Origin: JAPYTY01 sp036338435
Lineage (GTDB): Bacteria; Acidobacteriota; UBA6911; RPQK01; JADFOI01
Assembly (NCBI GenBank): GCA_036338435.1
Contig: JAYZCG010000050.1
Coordinates: 1-60,868, forward strand
Length of the DNA stretch: 60,868 nucleotides
Direction of reading: 5' to 3'
Below the pieces are notes generated by a model, which ran no database searches, was not told the origin of the DNA, and was given only the letters and a program-made list of their open reading frames with translations. Positions 51,315 to 60,840 of this stretch are shown one piece after another. How positions within the stretch are numbered: position 1 is the stretch's first letter; every line of letters starts with the position of its first letter. Both the position numbers and the translations under genes were made by a program.

Positions 51315-51656
51315 GGCATGTTAATTGGACATTCTTTCCTTTCTCAGCGCCCGTTCAGTCTTCCTGTCAATCGCAGACTGGAAAACACGCAATATACTAC
51401 ACATCCATAGCCGAGCTGAATACTGCCAAATTGGGAAGAAAAACGCAAACGCAAGACGGCAGGCCAATACTAGAAAAGCCTAGGGTTGTGCTATACAGGT
51501 CCCATTGCTTAACATTGCGGGTATATTGGCGACCCTTTCGTACATTACTTGATCCTATTCACCACAAAGTTATAGTTTTAAAAAAGGTTCGTTGGTCGGA
51601 ACAGGTTAAAATCTAGTTTGTGCTTGAGAGCAGCACCATATTTTCTATTTTGTGAG
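51315..51656. other. divergent intergenic region sucC / S9 peptidase
   Basis: About 340 nt between divergent genes. I see TATATT boxes for both directions (51390s on minus, about 51531 on plus) but without good -35 partners, and no convincing operator, RNA or small gene. Short open frames here lack composition or a ribosome-binding site. Confidence 0.5.
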
Positions 51657-53579
51657 ATGTATATGATTCCTACACAACGGAAAGAACTACCTGGATTATG
51701 GGCTAGTCGTTTTAACGCCCGAAACATCTCAAGTGAACTCCGCTTCTCCGATGTCCTTTGGGACAGTGACAGTAACACCCTCATATGGCGAGAAGAAAGA
51801 TCAGAGCGTGGAGTTCTTGTGTGTCATGCGATTGAAGATGACCACACATATGACCTGACCACTGGGTTGTCAGTCCGAGCACATGTCGGATATGGAGGAG
51901 GAGACTTTACCATTGCACATGGATACGCTTATTTTGCCAGCGAAGGGCGCTTATTTCGCCAACACCTTAAAAGAGGCCAGGCCCAGGGCATAACACCTGT
52001 GGACAGCGGACAATATGCCTCGCCCGCCGTCTCACCCAACGGTCAACATGTGATTTATGTGCGCTCTCACAGAGAAACGGATGTGTTAGCTCTGGTGGAT
52101 ACGGAGGGCAAAGATGTGCCGAGAACATTGGTTCAAGGTAACGATTTTTTCATGCAACCATGCTGGCACCCAAATGGAAACCAGATTGCGTGGATCGCAT
52201 GGGATCACCCCTCGATGCCGTGGGATTCAACAGCCCTTTGTCTTGGCAAGCTGGACCTGAGCCAAAATCTGCCCTATCTATCTACCCAACAAATCCTATC
52301 CGGTGAACTACACGGCGACACCGCCATCTTCCAACCTGCCTTTTCTCCTGACGGTTGCTACTTAAGTTATATCTCAAATGAAAATGGTTGGTTTAATGTC
52401 CACTTGTACGATCTCAATACTAGAGAAAACCATGTACTGGTTGCAGAGAAAGCTGAACACGGCCTTCCCGCTTGGGTACACAACATGAGAACTCAGGCAT
52501 GGAGCGAAGACGGCACATCTCTTTACTTCCTACGCTATAGGAAAGGATTTGCCTCCCTAGCAAGATTTGATCTGCACAGCCAAAAAGTACACAACATCCG
52601 GGGAAAGATTACAAACTATACGGACTTAACTCAAATCACCTCAAATTGCCAGGGTGAATTAGCACTAATTGCCTCTTCTCCATCTATTCCCACTAGGATC
52701 ATTTCTGTCTCTAACTCTGTTCAGATAAGCGTTCATCGGCACAGCGACCAGGAAAACATCGAAGAGATCTATTTCAGCCGTCCTGAACCCCTTAGTTGGC
52801 CGACAAATAACAATTCAGGCGCACCCCAACAATGTCACGGGCTTTACTACCCCCCCTGCAATCCACAATACAAATGTACCGCGCTGCCCCCAACCATTGT
52901 CAAAATTCATGGTGGTCCCACTTCACAGTATCGGGCAGGTTACCATGCAGAGACTCAGTTTTTTACAAGTCGTGGTTTTGCGGTTTTAGAACTAAACTAC
53001 CGGGGAAGCTCAGGATACGGCAAACATTACACTGACATTCTAAAATCAAACTGGGGAGTTGTGGATGTAGAAGATACCCGTTCGGCGGTTCAGCATCTTC
53101 TCGCTCAGGGACTTGTTGATGGCAGACAAGTTGCAATTATGGGAGGCAGTGCAGGAGGATTTACCGTGTTACTGAGCTTGATCTCCAATCCCGGACTATT
53201 CCAAGTCGGTGTTTGTCGCTACGCTGTATCGGATCTGTTCACCTTGACGGAAGATACCCACAAATTCGAGCAACATTACCTCGATTCTCTGGTTGGAAAA
53301 CTGCCAGAGCATGAGGATCTATACCGTCAGCGGTCACCAATGTTCTCAGCCGAATCAATTGAGGATCCTGTGGCTATTTTTCAAGGAGATGAAGACAAGG
53401 TGGTACCACGTTCACAGTCCGATAAAATTGTCGAATCATTAATAAAACGGGGAGTTCCACACCTGTACCAGATTTATCCTGGAGAAGGCCACGGATGGCG
53501 TAAAAGAGAGACGATTCAAGATTACTACGAAAAGACCGAGCAGTTTCTGAGACAGTACATGGTTAGTCCTCAAAAATAG
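51657..53579 (+). CDS. S9 family peptidase (acylaminoacyl-peptidase/prolyl oligopeptidase-like)
   Basis: About 640 residues: an N-terminal beta-propeller (about 20-380) with repeated Y-x-S-P-x-V-S-P-N-G-type blades, then a catalytic alpha/beta-hydrolase domain (about 400-640). The nucleophile is in M-G-G-S-A-G-G-F (about 505), preceded by V-K-I-H-G-G-P, the acid in Q-G-D-E-D-K-V-V-P and the histidine in G-E-G-H-G-W. There is no signal peptide, so it is probably cytoplasmic. Start at the ATG at 51657 or 51663; an upstream in-frame TTG is less likely. The propeller limits it to oligopeptide substrates. Confidence 0.88.
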   Translation: MYMIPTQRKELPGLWASRFNARNISSELRFSDVLWDSDSNTLIWREERSERGVLVCHAIEDDHTYDLTTGLSVRAHVGYGGGDFTIAHGYAYFASEGRLFRQHLKRGQAQGITPVDSGQYASPAVSPNGQHVIYVRSHRETDVLALVDTEGKDVPRTLVQGNDFFMQPCWHPNGNQIAWIAWDHPSMPWDSTALCLGKLDLSQNLPYLSTQQILSGELHGDTAIFQPAFSPDGCYLSYISNENGWFNVHLYDLNTRENHVLVAEKAEHGLPAWVHNMRTQAWSEDGTSLYFLRYRKGFASLARFDLHSQKVHNIRGKITNYTDLTQITSNCQGELALIASSPSIPTRIISVSNSVQISVHRHSDQENIEEIYFSRPEPLSWPTNNNSGAPQQCHGLYYPPCNPQYKCTALPPTIVKIHGGPTSQYRAGYHAETQFFTSRGFAVLELNYRGSSGYGKHYTDILKSNWGVVDVEDTRSAVQHLLAQGLVDGRQVAIMGGSAGGFTVLLSLISNPGLFQVGVCRYAVSDLFTLTEDTHKFEQHYLDSLVGKLPEHEDLYRQRSPMFSAESIEDPVAIFQGDEDKVVPRSQSDKIVESLIKRGVPHLYQIYPGEGHGWRKRETIQDYYEKTEQFLRQYMVSPQK

Positions 53580-53742
53580 TTGTCCGAATAATTGTGTGTC
53601 ACCTCGGTGAAGAGGGACAAGGGATATCTAATCAACGTTACACGCCATCAAACTGGGCTTCTATCATGTTAATATTCTCTAAATCGCTATGTTGTTTCTG
53701 AGGTTCTTAACAAGTTGCCAAACATGTTTTTGAGGTTCTGAA

Positions 53743-54831
53743 GTGAATGCAGACATTCTCATCGTTGGTGCAGGCTTCGCTGGAACATCCACCGCGTTCC
53801 ATTTAAGCCAAAATCTATCAGAATCCATTTTGGTAATAGAAAAGGAGAAAATACCGGGCGTTCATGCTTCCGGACGGAATGCTTCCCTAGTACTCCAATC
53901 CATCGCACATCCACACATCCGAAAAGCAATGGCAGAAAGCCGAAATGCCTACGAAAAACATGCAGCTTCAATAGGATTTGAGCAACATGGATCTCTTCTA
54001 ATCGGCCCAAAAACTTTGCTTGAAGAGACCCGCCAGCCAAAGCTTATCCCCTCGGAATATCAAGATCCAAGGGAAGTGATCCACCAAATTCCGATCTTGA
54101 AAGGCCACCATTTTGAAACTGCCTTATGGACACCTTCGGACGGAGTTATGGATATTTCGTCACTTCTACAGTTCTACATACAGGGGGCCTTAGACCGAAA
54201 TGTTAGGTTTCAGTTTGATTGTCAGCTTCTGGATATCGTAGGTACAGGACCTTATCAGATCAAAACCTCTCAAGGCACTATTGTTGTCGGCGATATAATT
54301 AATGCTGCTGGGGCCTGGATATCTGAGGTGGCCCAGATCGCTGATGGGACTGCCCTTACTCTGTCCGCTTTGAAAAGACATTTGTTTATCCTGGATAATA
54401 TTCCCAATTTGGACAACCGGCAGCCCTTCGTATGGAGTCTCTCTGAAAACTTTTACTGTCGTCCTGAGTCGGGGGGTCTTCTCTTCAGTATCTGTGATGA
54501 AGAGAAGACCACTAGCTTGGAGCCCACTGTCAATTCAGATATTTCTAAAGATATGGCAGAACTCATCCTAAACCACATTCCTGCTCTACATGAAGCGGTA
54601 CAACGTGAAGTCTGGTCTTGCTTTCGAACCAAAACACCTGATAACTCCTTTGTGATTGGATGGGACCCCAGATGTGACCACTTATTCTGGGTGGGAGGCT
54701 TTGGCGGCCATGGTATGGGTGCCAGTTGGGAAATTGGCCGTATAGCCGCAGAACTGTTTATCCATCCAAAAAGTGTCCGTCACCAAGCCTTTTCTCCCAC
54801 TCGCTTTGAAACAACTCTCGTGGAAAGTTAG
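53743..54831 (+). CDS. DAO-family FAD-dependent amine/D-amino acid oxidoreductase
   Basis: A 362-residue flavoprotein. The Rossmann motif I-L-I-V-G-A-G-F-A-G-T-S-T-A (about 5-18) opens it, E-K-E-K follows, and the C-terminal FAD-contact region is G-G-F-G-G-H-G-M-G-A-S-W-E (about 325). H-A-S-G-R-N-A-S-L is the DAO-family flavin loop. Likely substrates are D-amino acids, sarcosine or glycine derivatives, with electrons passed to O2 or the respiratory chain. It starts at GTG 53743. The preceding 163-nt gap (53580-53742) has nothing I can call, so it may share the S9 peptidase transcript. Confidence 0.83.
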   Translation: MNADILIVGAGFAGTSTAFHLSQNLSESILVIEKEKIPGVHASGRNASLVLQSIAHPHIRKAMAESRNAYEKHAASIGFEQHGSLLIGPKTLLEETRQPKLIPSEYQDPREVIHQIPILKGHHFETALWTPSDGVMDISSLLQFYIQGALDRNVRFQFDCQLLDIVGTGPYQIKTSQGTIVVGDIINAAGAWISEVAQIADGTALTLSALKRHLFILDNIPNLDNRQPFVWSLSENFYCRPESGGLLFSICDEEKTTSLEPTVNSDISKDMAELILNHIPALHEAVQREVWSCFRTKTPDNSFVIGWDPRCDHLFWVGGFGGHGMGASWEIGRIAAELFIHPKSVRHQAFSPTRFETTLVES

Positions 54832-54915
54832 AAAACAAACAGACGGTGATTCCCAGGATCAAACTTTTGGCTTGTTTTGTAGCACGAGGTATTTGATCTA
54901 AGATTACTGAAGAGA

Positions 54916-55584
54916 TTACTTGGCGACAACCCACTGACACTGCTCTCGCAGTACACACTCCTCACACAAAGGTGTTTTCTTACAGGTCTTTTTAGCATGC
55001 TCCACAATCAATGCATGAAACCTCTTGTAGAGAGCAACATCCACGGGAAGATTTGATTCAAAAACGTTTTTGACGAAGTTGTAACTAGATGCCTGATCTA
55101 ATACCCCATAACGCCCAAAGACTCGGCGCGTGTAGGCATCGATTACAAAATGAGGCTGTCCACACGCGTACAGCAAAATGGAGTCGGCCGTCTCAGGTCC
55201 AATCCCGTCTATGGAAAGAAGTTCTTCCCGTTGGACATGGTGGTAGAAATCACCGGAGTAGATGAAAATAAATCTGGCAATCAATTTCAGCCGCTTCGCT
55301 TTCTGCCTAAAGAACCCAGATGACCGAATGACCTCTTGCAACTGAGGTTCCGGACAGCGCATGATCCCTTCCACATCTACGAGGCCCTCCTGTATCATTC
55401 CTTCAATAGCTTTCTCGGCATTGGTCCAGGTGACATTCTGGGTCAGAATAGCTCCCGCCACCACTTCTAAACGCGGAGGGTGAAATTCCCCACTGACCGG
55501 CCAATCTCCCCCAGGCCAGCCTACTGGAAACGGATAAAACTGCTTTAGAATTCGATAGATTTCGACAAGACCCATCTTGGCCAC
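54916..55584 (-). CDS. HhH-GPD DNA glycosylase with 4Fe-4S cluster (MagIII-like)
   Basis: A 222-residue base-excision repair glycosylase. The helix-hairpin-helix is L-S-I-D-G-I-G-P-E-T-A-D, the catalytic aspartate is in V-I-D-A-Y-T-R-R (about 142), and the cluster cysteines are C-x5-C-x2-C-x5-C at the C-terminus. Endonuclease III has a catalytic lysine two residues after the G-V-G motif (G-R-K-T-A); here it is glutamate, so the enzyme is probably a monofunctional glycosylase such as HP0602-type 3-methyladenine glycosylases. N-terminal G-Q-N-V-T-W-like segment (T-Q-N-V-T-W-T-N) supports that group. Confidence 0.87.
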   Translation of the reverse strand: MAKMGLVEIYRILKQFYPFPVGWPGGDWPVSGEFHPPRLEVVAGAILTQNVTWTNAEKAIEGMIQEGLVDVEGIMRCPEPQLQEVIRSSGFFRQKAKRLKLIARFIFIYSGDFYHHVQREELLSIDGIGPETADSILLYACGQPHFVIDAYTRRVFGRYGVLDQASSYNFVKNVFESNLPVDVALYKRFHALIVEHAKKTCKKTPLCEECVLREQCQWVVAK

Positions 55585-55636
55585 ACGATCCAGCCCCCGA
55601 TAAACATAAAAACAGCGAAGCTATGTTAACAGGAGA

Positions 55637-57607
55637 TCAGGGAGCAGATTTTGCAGATCTGTTGGTACGCCCCAGCAGACCCCACCCCATTACTATCGAC
55701 ATCAAAATACCTAACTGTAGGACACAGGTTTCAAGGGTGGGCCTAATCTCCAACACAGGGATAGCGCTCATCCATAGAAGTGGGGTTTCTTTAATCCACC
55801 CAATGGTTTGTAACTCGTGTACCCCATAACCGGCAAATACGACCGTCAAAAGACTTAAAAGAATGCCGGTCAAGGCAAAGAAAGGTTTCAATGGAATACG
55901 AACTCCAAATTTAAACATAAGACCAATCAGGATCACTAGAACAGCCGTTCCTGAAATGAAACCCAATACCACTAACGTAGACTGCGCTTCTCGACTTCTC
56001 ATCCACAAGGCTTCATAAAACAGTATCGTCTCTACCGCTTCTCGATAAACCACAAGAAAGGCCATTAGTACCAGTACCAATGCTCCCCTAGCTCCTACCG
56101 CTTCCTCAGATTTCTTGCGGATGTAGTCCTTCCAGTTTTTGATGTCAACTTGGTGAATAACCCAGAACACTACCGAAAATAGAACAGCGGCTGCCAGTAA
56201 GGCAACAAGCCCTTCTAATGCCTCCTGCTCAAGCGGAGAAAACGCTAAAACTGCCTGAACAATCCACCAGCTGATTATTCCTGCCAAAATAGCTAGAATT
56301 GCTCCCAGACCAATATATCTATTTAACCGGCCCTTTCCTGAAGAGACCAGATATGTCATCATGAAGCCTAAAAGAAGTGCTGCCTCGATACCCTCCCGCA
56401 GGATAATGGTAAACGATTGCACAAAAGTAAACCAAGATTCCGTTTCTGAATCCTCCAGTACCTCTCTGGAAGTCCTCAGCACTGTTTTTAATGACTCATA
56501 ACTCGAAGCGATTTCCACTGGAGAACCGTTACTACGAAGATTTGTACGGTACAACCAAAACTGAGTTTCCAACTGGGTCGCTAAGCCGCCATCCCTCTGC
56601 TTCAAGGCGGGTTCTACAGGTTCTACTCCCTCCAGATAAGCATCCAGAGTGAACCGTAGTGCCCGCTCAAGGTTTCCACTGTCGTAAGCATTTTTGCCTT
56701 TCTCTAGTTTTTGCTCAGCCCGCAGCAAAAGCTCCCCAAGGGAAGATCCAGGCGGATTTTCCCGATAGTAATCAATGTTATTCAGATGAACGTCCATACC
56801 CTGTCCCGAGAATTTAGACACTAGTTCTTCATTGGTATGAGTCGCTAGATCCTTCAAGGAAACCGGGAGAACACTTTTGGGGACAACAGGATTGAAACTC
56901 TGCCTAAAGGTTAAGACAAAAAAGGCCACATCCCAACGTTCTTGGTCTCTGAGTGAATCCAAATAAGTTGGCATTTCGGTTCCCTCAATCCCAAACGTGA
57001 CAGCATTGTAAACTTGGTGGGGAGCCAAATGGTTCATCCGCTCCTCCATAAAAGACCGGGGAGCCGGATCTAAATCCTTGGCTGCCGGTCCATCTCCATC
57101 CCCACTGGACCCGTGACATTGGATGCAGTGGATCCGATAAATCTCTCGTCCGTGTGACAAACTCGGAACTACATTGGGATAAGAGATCACATGAAGTTGC
57201 TCGGCAAGCAGGGGCAACAACTTCTGGGCAATAGCTTGAAGCGCACCCCATTCCCCTTTCTCGTGAATTATTTCCTGGATATTTTGAAGGCCATCGAGAA
57301 TCTCCGGCTCGGGATCAAGTTGTTGGTAGTTCTCCACCAACAACTGACTGAATTCCAACATCTCTTGGTATTCGAATTCACTTACAATCTGTCCCGATTC
57401 TACAGCTGCTCCGTAATCTGTCCCAAGGTATTGAAGGAGAAAAATGAGTTTCTCAGGTTCAACAACATTAGGGTCTTCTGAGACCAGGATACCCGGCGCA
57501 GGTGATACAAATTCCGGCGTTTCCTCGATCGGAACAAACAAAACCGCAATACCAACAATGATTGGAAAGAAGGCTAGAGCGAAGGTAAAACGACGCAAGG
57601 AATACAT
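55637..57607 (-). CDS. FTR1-family iron permease fused to a cytochrome c domain
   Basis: A 656-residue fusion: signal or anchor helix (about 8-26), a helical region, a cytochrome c with C-I-Q-C-H-G (about 160) and T-E-M-P-T-Y as the Met ligand side, and a linker, then an FTR1 permease (about 390-650) with seven helices and the two iron motifs R-E-G-I-E-A-A-L (about 404) and R-E-A-V-E-T-I (about 522). It probably oxidises or accepts Fe(II) and imports it. Such fusions are seen with EfeU-like systems. It lies behind a 19-bp palindrome. Confidence 0.88.
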   Translation of the reverse strand: MYSLRRFTFALAFFPIIVGIAVLFVPIEETPEFVSPAPGILVSEDPNVVEPEKLIFLLQYLGTDYGAAVESGQIVSEFEYQEMLEFSQLLVENYQQLDPEPEILDGLQNIQEIIHEKGEWGALQAIAQKLLPLLAEQLHVISYPNVVPSLSHGREIYRIHCIQCHGSSGDGDGPAAKDLDPAPRSFMEERMNHLAPHQVYNAVTFGIEGTEMPTYLDSLRDQERWDVAFFVLTFRQSFNPVVPKSVLPVSLKDLATHTNEELVSKFSGQGMDVHLNNIDYYRENPPGSSLGELLLRAEQKLEKGKNAYDSGNLERALRFTLDAYLEGVEPVEPALKQRDGGLATQLETQFWLYRTNLRSNGSPVEIASSYESLKTVLRTSREVLEDSETESWFTFVQSFTIILREGIEAALLLGFMMTYLVSSGKGRLNRYIGLGAILAILAGIISWWIVQAVLAFSPLEQEALEGLVALLAAAVLFSVVFWVIHQVDIKNWKDYIRKKSEEAVGARGALVLVLMAFLVVYREAVETILFYEALWMRSREAQSTLVVLGFISGTAVLVILIGLMFKFGVRIPLKPFFALTGILLSLLTVVFAGYGVHELQTIGWIKETPLLWMSAIPVLEIRPTLETCVLQLGILMSIVMGWGLLGRTNRSAKSAP

Positions 57608-57620
57608 AGAGCTTCATTCT

Positions 57621-57639
57621 ATTGAAATCGAATTTCAAT
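57621..57639. promoter_or_regulatory. 19-bp palindrome upstream of the iron permease (Fur-like operator candidate)
   Basis: ATTGAAAT-CGA-ATTTCAAT ends 14 nt before the permease ATG. On the minus strand it continues as two direct GAAATT hexamers followed by an inverted GATTTC, the direct-direct-inverse pattern of Fur sites (GATAAT units), though the match is only 4 of 6 per unit. A possible -10, TATATT, lies just upstream. Confidence 0.5.
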
Positions 57640-57699
57640 TTCAAATATATCACTACGACTCACCGACACCAAAAACTCTTCCCTTGCACCCGAAACCTC

Positions 57700-58281
57700 T
57701 CAGTTGTCGTGTGTTTTTGAGCTTAGTCCAACACGCTCAGCGATATCCTTCCACTTCACCCGATAACTATCCAACAACAACTGGCTACCGCTAGTGTGTA
57801 TTTCTCCATCACTGTCTTGGAACTGAAAATAATACAAAGTATAAGAATGTGTTCTTTCCAAACCCATCGTTCGAGTGTACTGCACCCTACCCGCATACTT
57901 ACCCAAAAGCACTCCTGATGTATTGAAAACTGAAAGTCCGGACAAACTCGACTCAGGAACTATTCTTACTACGTTGTTAGTCAAGGGGATATAGAGCTCT
58001 TCCCGATCTGCCTCGAACAGTTCATTAAATTTAAACTCACAACCCAACGCTTTAAGATCCCGATCTAACCCGGCTAAAACTTCGTCTACCTGATCCCATC
58101 TTGCAATTTTTGAACTCCTATCTAGTTTGAGTTTTACCGGGAGTTTCTTCTCCTTGAGAACCGACAAGCATAGTGGCGAGTGTGTCATCGAGAGATCCTG
58201 GGTCAAGACTGGATCGCAAAAAGATCCTAAAATCAACAAGCCAACGACCTCTCTCACCACCTTAAAGTGTGTCCAGCGCAC
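57700..58281 (-). CDS. hypothetical secreted protein (193 aa)
   Basis: A 193-residue protein with an N-terminal signal-like hydrophobic stretch (about 10-27: E-V-V-G-L-L-I-L-G-S-F). The rest is mixed alpha/beta with a C-terminal beta-rich region; two cysteines (about 38 and 84) may pair. I recognise no family. It begins just after hemG ends (4-nt gap) and precedes the iron permease by 92 nt, so it may be part of a heme/iron operon, but no function can be stated. No strong start evidence. Confidence 0.55.
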   Translation of the reverse strand: MRWTHFKVVREVVGLLILGSFCDPVLTQDLSMTHSPLCLSVLKEKKLPVKLKLDRSSKIARWDQVDEVLAGLDRDLKALGCEFKFNELFEADREELYIPLTNNVVRIVPESSLSGLSVFNTSGVLLGKYAGRVQYTRTMGLERTHSYTLYYFQFQDSDGEIHTSGSQLLLDSYRVKWKDIAERVGLSSKTHDN

Positions 58282-58284
58282 CAG

Positions 58285-59682
58285 TTAATTCTCCTTCATT
58301 AATTCACTAACCCTTTGGGCATGACGAATACAATCCGCTATACCCACACCGTCCATAAAATTCCCAGCCAAGTGCAAACCGGGTAAGGACTCTAGTTCAT
58401 AGTACAATTGTTTGATTCGACTGTGGTGACCTAAACGGTATTGAGGGAGAGCCGTCTGCCAACGATAAATCTTTCTTGATATGGGTTCCTGTGTCACACC
58501 GAGTATGTCTTTTAGTTCGCTTTTCATCTGACCAACTAGTTCCTCGTCATCTGAGGACATCCACCGTCCCGCCTCTTCCCGCCCGATAAAACAGCGCAAC
58601 ATCCCATACCCTTCTGGACAACGACCCGGGAACTTTTGGTTGACCCAGGTACAGGCGGACATAACCTTACCCTCACTTGGCGGAATGAGAAATCCTGTGC
58701 CCACACGGTCAGTAAGAACCGCTTGATCGTACCCAAAGGCTACGACTACTGCAGACATATAGGGTACCGTCTGAAGCAGATCTGCGACCTGGGGAAAAGA
58801 GCTTGAAATCAATTGAACTGCACTGGAAGCAGGGGTCGCTAAAGTAACTGTATCGAAATCCTCGGCCTCTCCACCAGCCCAAACCTGAAACCTCCCACCT
58901 ACCTGCATCACTTCAGATACCGGGGTTTGTAACCTCATGTCTACCCTATCCCGTAGTTTTTCAACCAACGTCCGAACAAATACCGACATACCCTTTTTTA
59001 AGGAAAATAACGATTCCCGAGTCTCGCCAAATTCTGGTACCTTCAATATATCCAACATCTGCAGACAGGATTTAGAAAAACCACTACGCGGACGCTCACC
59101 CTGGTACAACAGAGGTAGAGTACTGCGGATGCTCAACTGCCTGGAATTCCCTCCATAGATTCCAGACACTAACGGTTCAACAATTTTATCCAACACTTCA
59201 CGTCCCAGCCGACGGACAACAAAATCGGACACCGACTCATCGTCAAGACCTGAAGCCCCAACCAGGGGTTCCAGGACAACCCGCAGGCGACCTTTCCAAC
59301 TTAGCAAGGGGGTCTTCAGCAAGGATGGTGGGGTCAGCAGAGGAAGAGCGTAAAACTTCTCCCCAGAAAAAATATAAGCCCGCCTGTGTCTGACAGGAGT
59401 TTGAACCAAATCGTCTTCCAGACCTAGCTGTCTACACAAATCTACAGCCTCGGGTTTGTGGAAAACAAATGAATCAGGCCCCCCTTCCCAAAGAAAATCA
59501 CGTGTGCGTTCGGAATGGATGACACCTCCCCAAACGGAGGAAGACTCGAACAAAATGATTTCGGCCTCAGATGAAGTAAGCGACTTGGACAAGAAAAACG
59601 CTGTTGCGAGCCCTGAGATTCCTCCTCCCACAATTGCAATACGACGAGGAGATCGTTTGTGACTATCGTTTGCTCTTGTCAT
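58285..59682 (-). CDS. protoporphyrinogen oxidase (HemY-type)
   Basis: A 465-residue FAD enzyme. It starts with R-R-I-A-I-V-G-G-G-I-S-G-L-A-T-A-F-F-L (about 12-30), then the E-S-S-S-V-W-G-G-V-I loop, G-P-D-S-F and, at the C-terminus, L-H-L-A-G-N-F-M-D-G-V-G-I-A-D. It oxidises protoporphyrinogen or coproporphyrinogen III using O2. The ATG at 59682 overlaps the 3' end of hemE by 20 nt; a start at 59709 would lie further inside hemE. HemG, HemJ, HemH and HemQ genes are not in the window, so the protoporphyrin- versus coproporphyrin-dependent route is open. Confidence 0.9.
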   Translation of the reverse strand: MTRANDSHKRSPRRIAIVGGGISGLATAFFLSKSLTSSEAEIILFESSSVWGGVIHSERTRDFLWEGGPDSFVFHKPEAVDLCRQLGLEDDLVQTPVRHRRAYIFSGEKFYALPLLTPPSLLKTPLLSWKGRLRVVLEPLVGASGLDDESVSDFVVRRLGREVLDKIVEPLVSGIYGGNSRQLSIRSTLPLLYQGERPRSGFSKSCLQMLDILKVPEFGETRESLFSLKKGMSVFVRTLVEKLRDRVDMRLQTPVSEVMQVGGRFQVWAGGEAEDFDTVTLATPASSAVQLISSSFPQVADLLQTVPYMSAVVVAFGYDQAVLTDRVGTGFLIPPSEGKVMSACTWVNQKFPGRCPEGYGMLRCFIGREEAGRWMSSDDEELVGQMKSELKDILGVTQEPISRKIYRWQTALPQYRLGHHSRIKQLYYELESLPGLHLAGNFMDGVGIADCIRHAQRVSELMKEN

Positions 59683-60697
59683 GCACCCACTCGACCACGG
59701 CCTCAACATGTTCTATTGGTGTTTGAGGCAGAATCCCATGACCTAGATTAAAGATATGACTGGAACACCCTTGGCCATCCTCTAAAACTTTTTCTACTTT
59801 TTCCTCCAGACAATCCATCGGTGCCAGCAAGGCCAATGGGTCAAGATTTCCTTGAATGGGGACATCGCCTCCCAAACAACGACTTGCCTCACCCAGACTA
59901 GTTTTCCAATCGACACCCATAACTGTCGACCCGGCTTGTTTCATTAGCTCAAGAAAAGTGGCAGTGGCCGTACCAAAATGAATCAAGGGTACTGAGAAAG
60001 CTTTGAGACGATCGAAAATACTCTTCGAATAGGGCAAGACGTACCGCTGATAATCCCTCGGTTCTAGGCATCCAACCCAGCTATCAAACAGCTGGATCAC
60101 CTGTGCTCCTGCCTCAATCTGAGCAGACAAATACCTGGATGTCACTTCAGATATCTTCTCCATGAGCTTTCCCCAAACAGTTGGGTTAGTGTACATCATA
60201 AGTTTGGTGTGCAGAAAATTTCTGGAGTAGCTTCCTTCGATCATATAACTCGCAACTGTGAAAGGTGCTCCCGCAAACCCGATCAGTGCCTTCTTAGAAT
60301 CTAACGAGTCACGAACCAGACCAATTGCCTCAAATACCGAACGGAGATCCGCCTCTGGGTCTCCTACATAAAGTTGGTCAACGTCTGTACAACTTCTAAT
60401 GGGACGTTCTATCTTTGGACCTTCACCCTCAAAAAAATCAAAATTCACTCCCATGCTTTTAAGGGGCAACAAAATATCAGCGAAGATGATAGCCGCATCT
60501 AGATCAAACCGGCGGATTGGCTGGAGTGTCACTTCCTGCGCCAATTCTGGATTGGCACAAATTTCTAGAAGAGTGTTCTGCTTGCGCAATTTTCTATACT
60601 CCTCCATGTAACGTCCTGCCTGACGCATGAACCACACGGGAGTACAGTCGACTTCCTCTCCCCTACACGCCTTTAGAAACCGTCCGTCGTCCCTCAT
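59663..60697 (-). CDS. hemE: uroporphyrinogen decarboxylase
   Basis: A 344-residue TIM-barrel enzyme. P-V-W-F-M-R-Q-A-G-R-Y (about 20-30) is the substrate-binding signature, followed by I-I-F-A-D-I-L-L-P and G-F-A-G-A-P-F-T-V-A-S-Y; the C-terminal part has F-N-L-G-H-G-I-L-P. It converts uroporphyrinogen III to coproporphyrinogen III. The protoporphyrinogen oxidase overlaps its 3' end, an established pairing. Confidence 0.97.
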   Translation of the reverse strand: MRDDGRFLKACRGEEVDCTPVWFMRQAGRYMEEYRKLRKQNTLLEICANPELAQEVTLQPIRRFDLDAAIIFADILLPLKSMGVNFDFFEGEGPKIERPIRSCTDVDQLYVGDPEADLRSVFEAIGLVRDSLDSKKALIGFAGAPFTVASYMIEGSYSRNFLHTKLMMYTNPTVWGKLMEKISEVTSRYLSAQIEAGAQVIQLFDSWVGCLEPRDYQRYVLPYSKSIFDRLKAFSVPLIHFGTATATFLELMKQAGSTVMGVDWKTSLGEASRCLGGDVPIQGNLDPLALLAPMDCLEEKVEKVLEDGQGCSSHIFNLGHGILPQTPIEHVEAVVEWVHDKSKR

Positions 60698-60810
60698 AAT
60701 ACGCTCACCATCCTACTCCATTTTGTGCTGTCCGTGTTTCAACACTTATCTAATACTGCATTAACTATTCGTAGAAGCGGTAAAAACTTCCGATAGTACA
60801 AGGAACAACG

Positions 60811-60840
60811 TTGACAAAAACTTACTAATTTCGGTAAAGT
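60811..60840 (+). promoter_or_regulatory. candidate promoter reading out of the window
   Basis: TTGACA (60811-60816), 18 nt, TAAAGT (60835-60840) on the plus strand, divergent from hemE. The gene it would serve starts beyond the window end. The rest of 60698-60868 shows nothing else. Confidence 0.45.
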
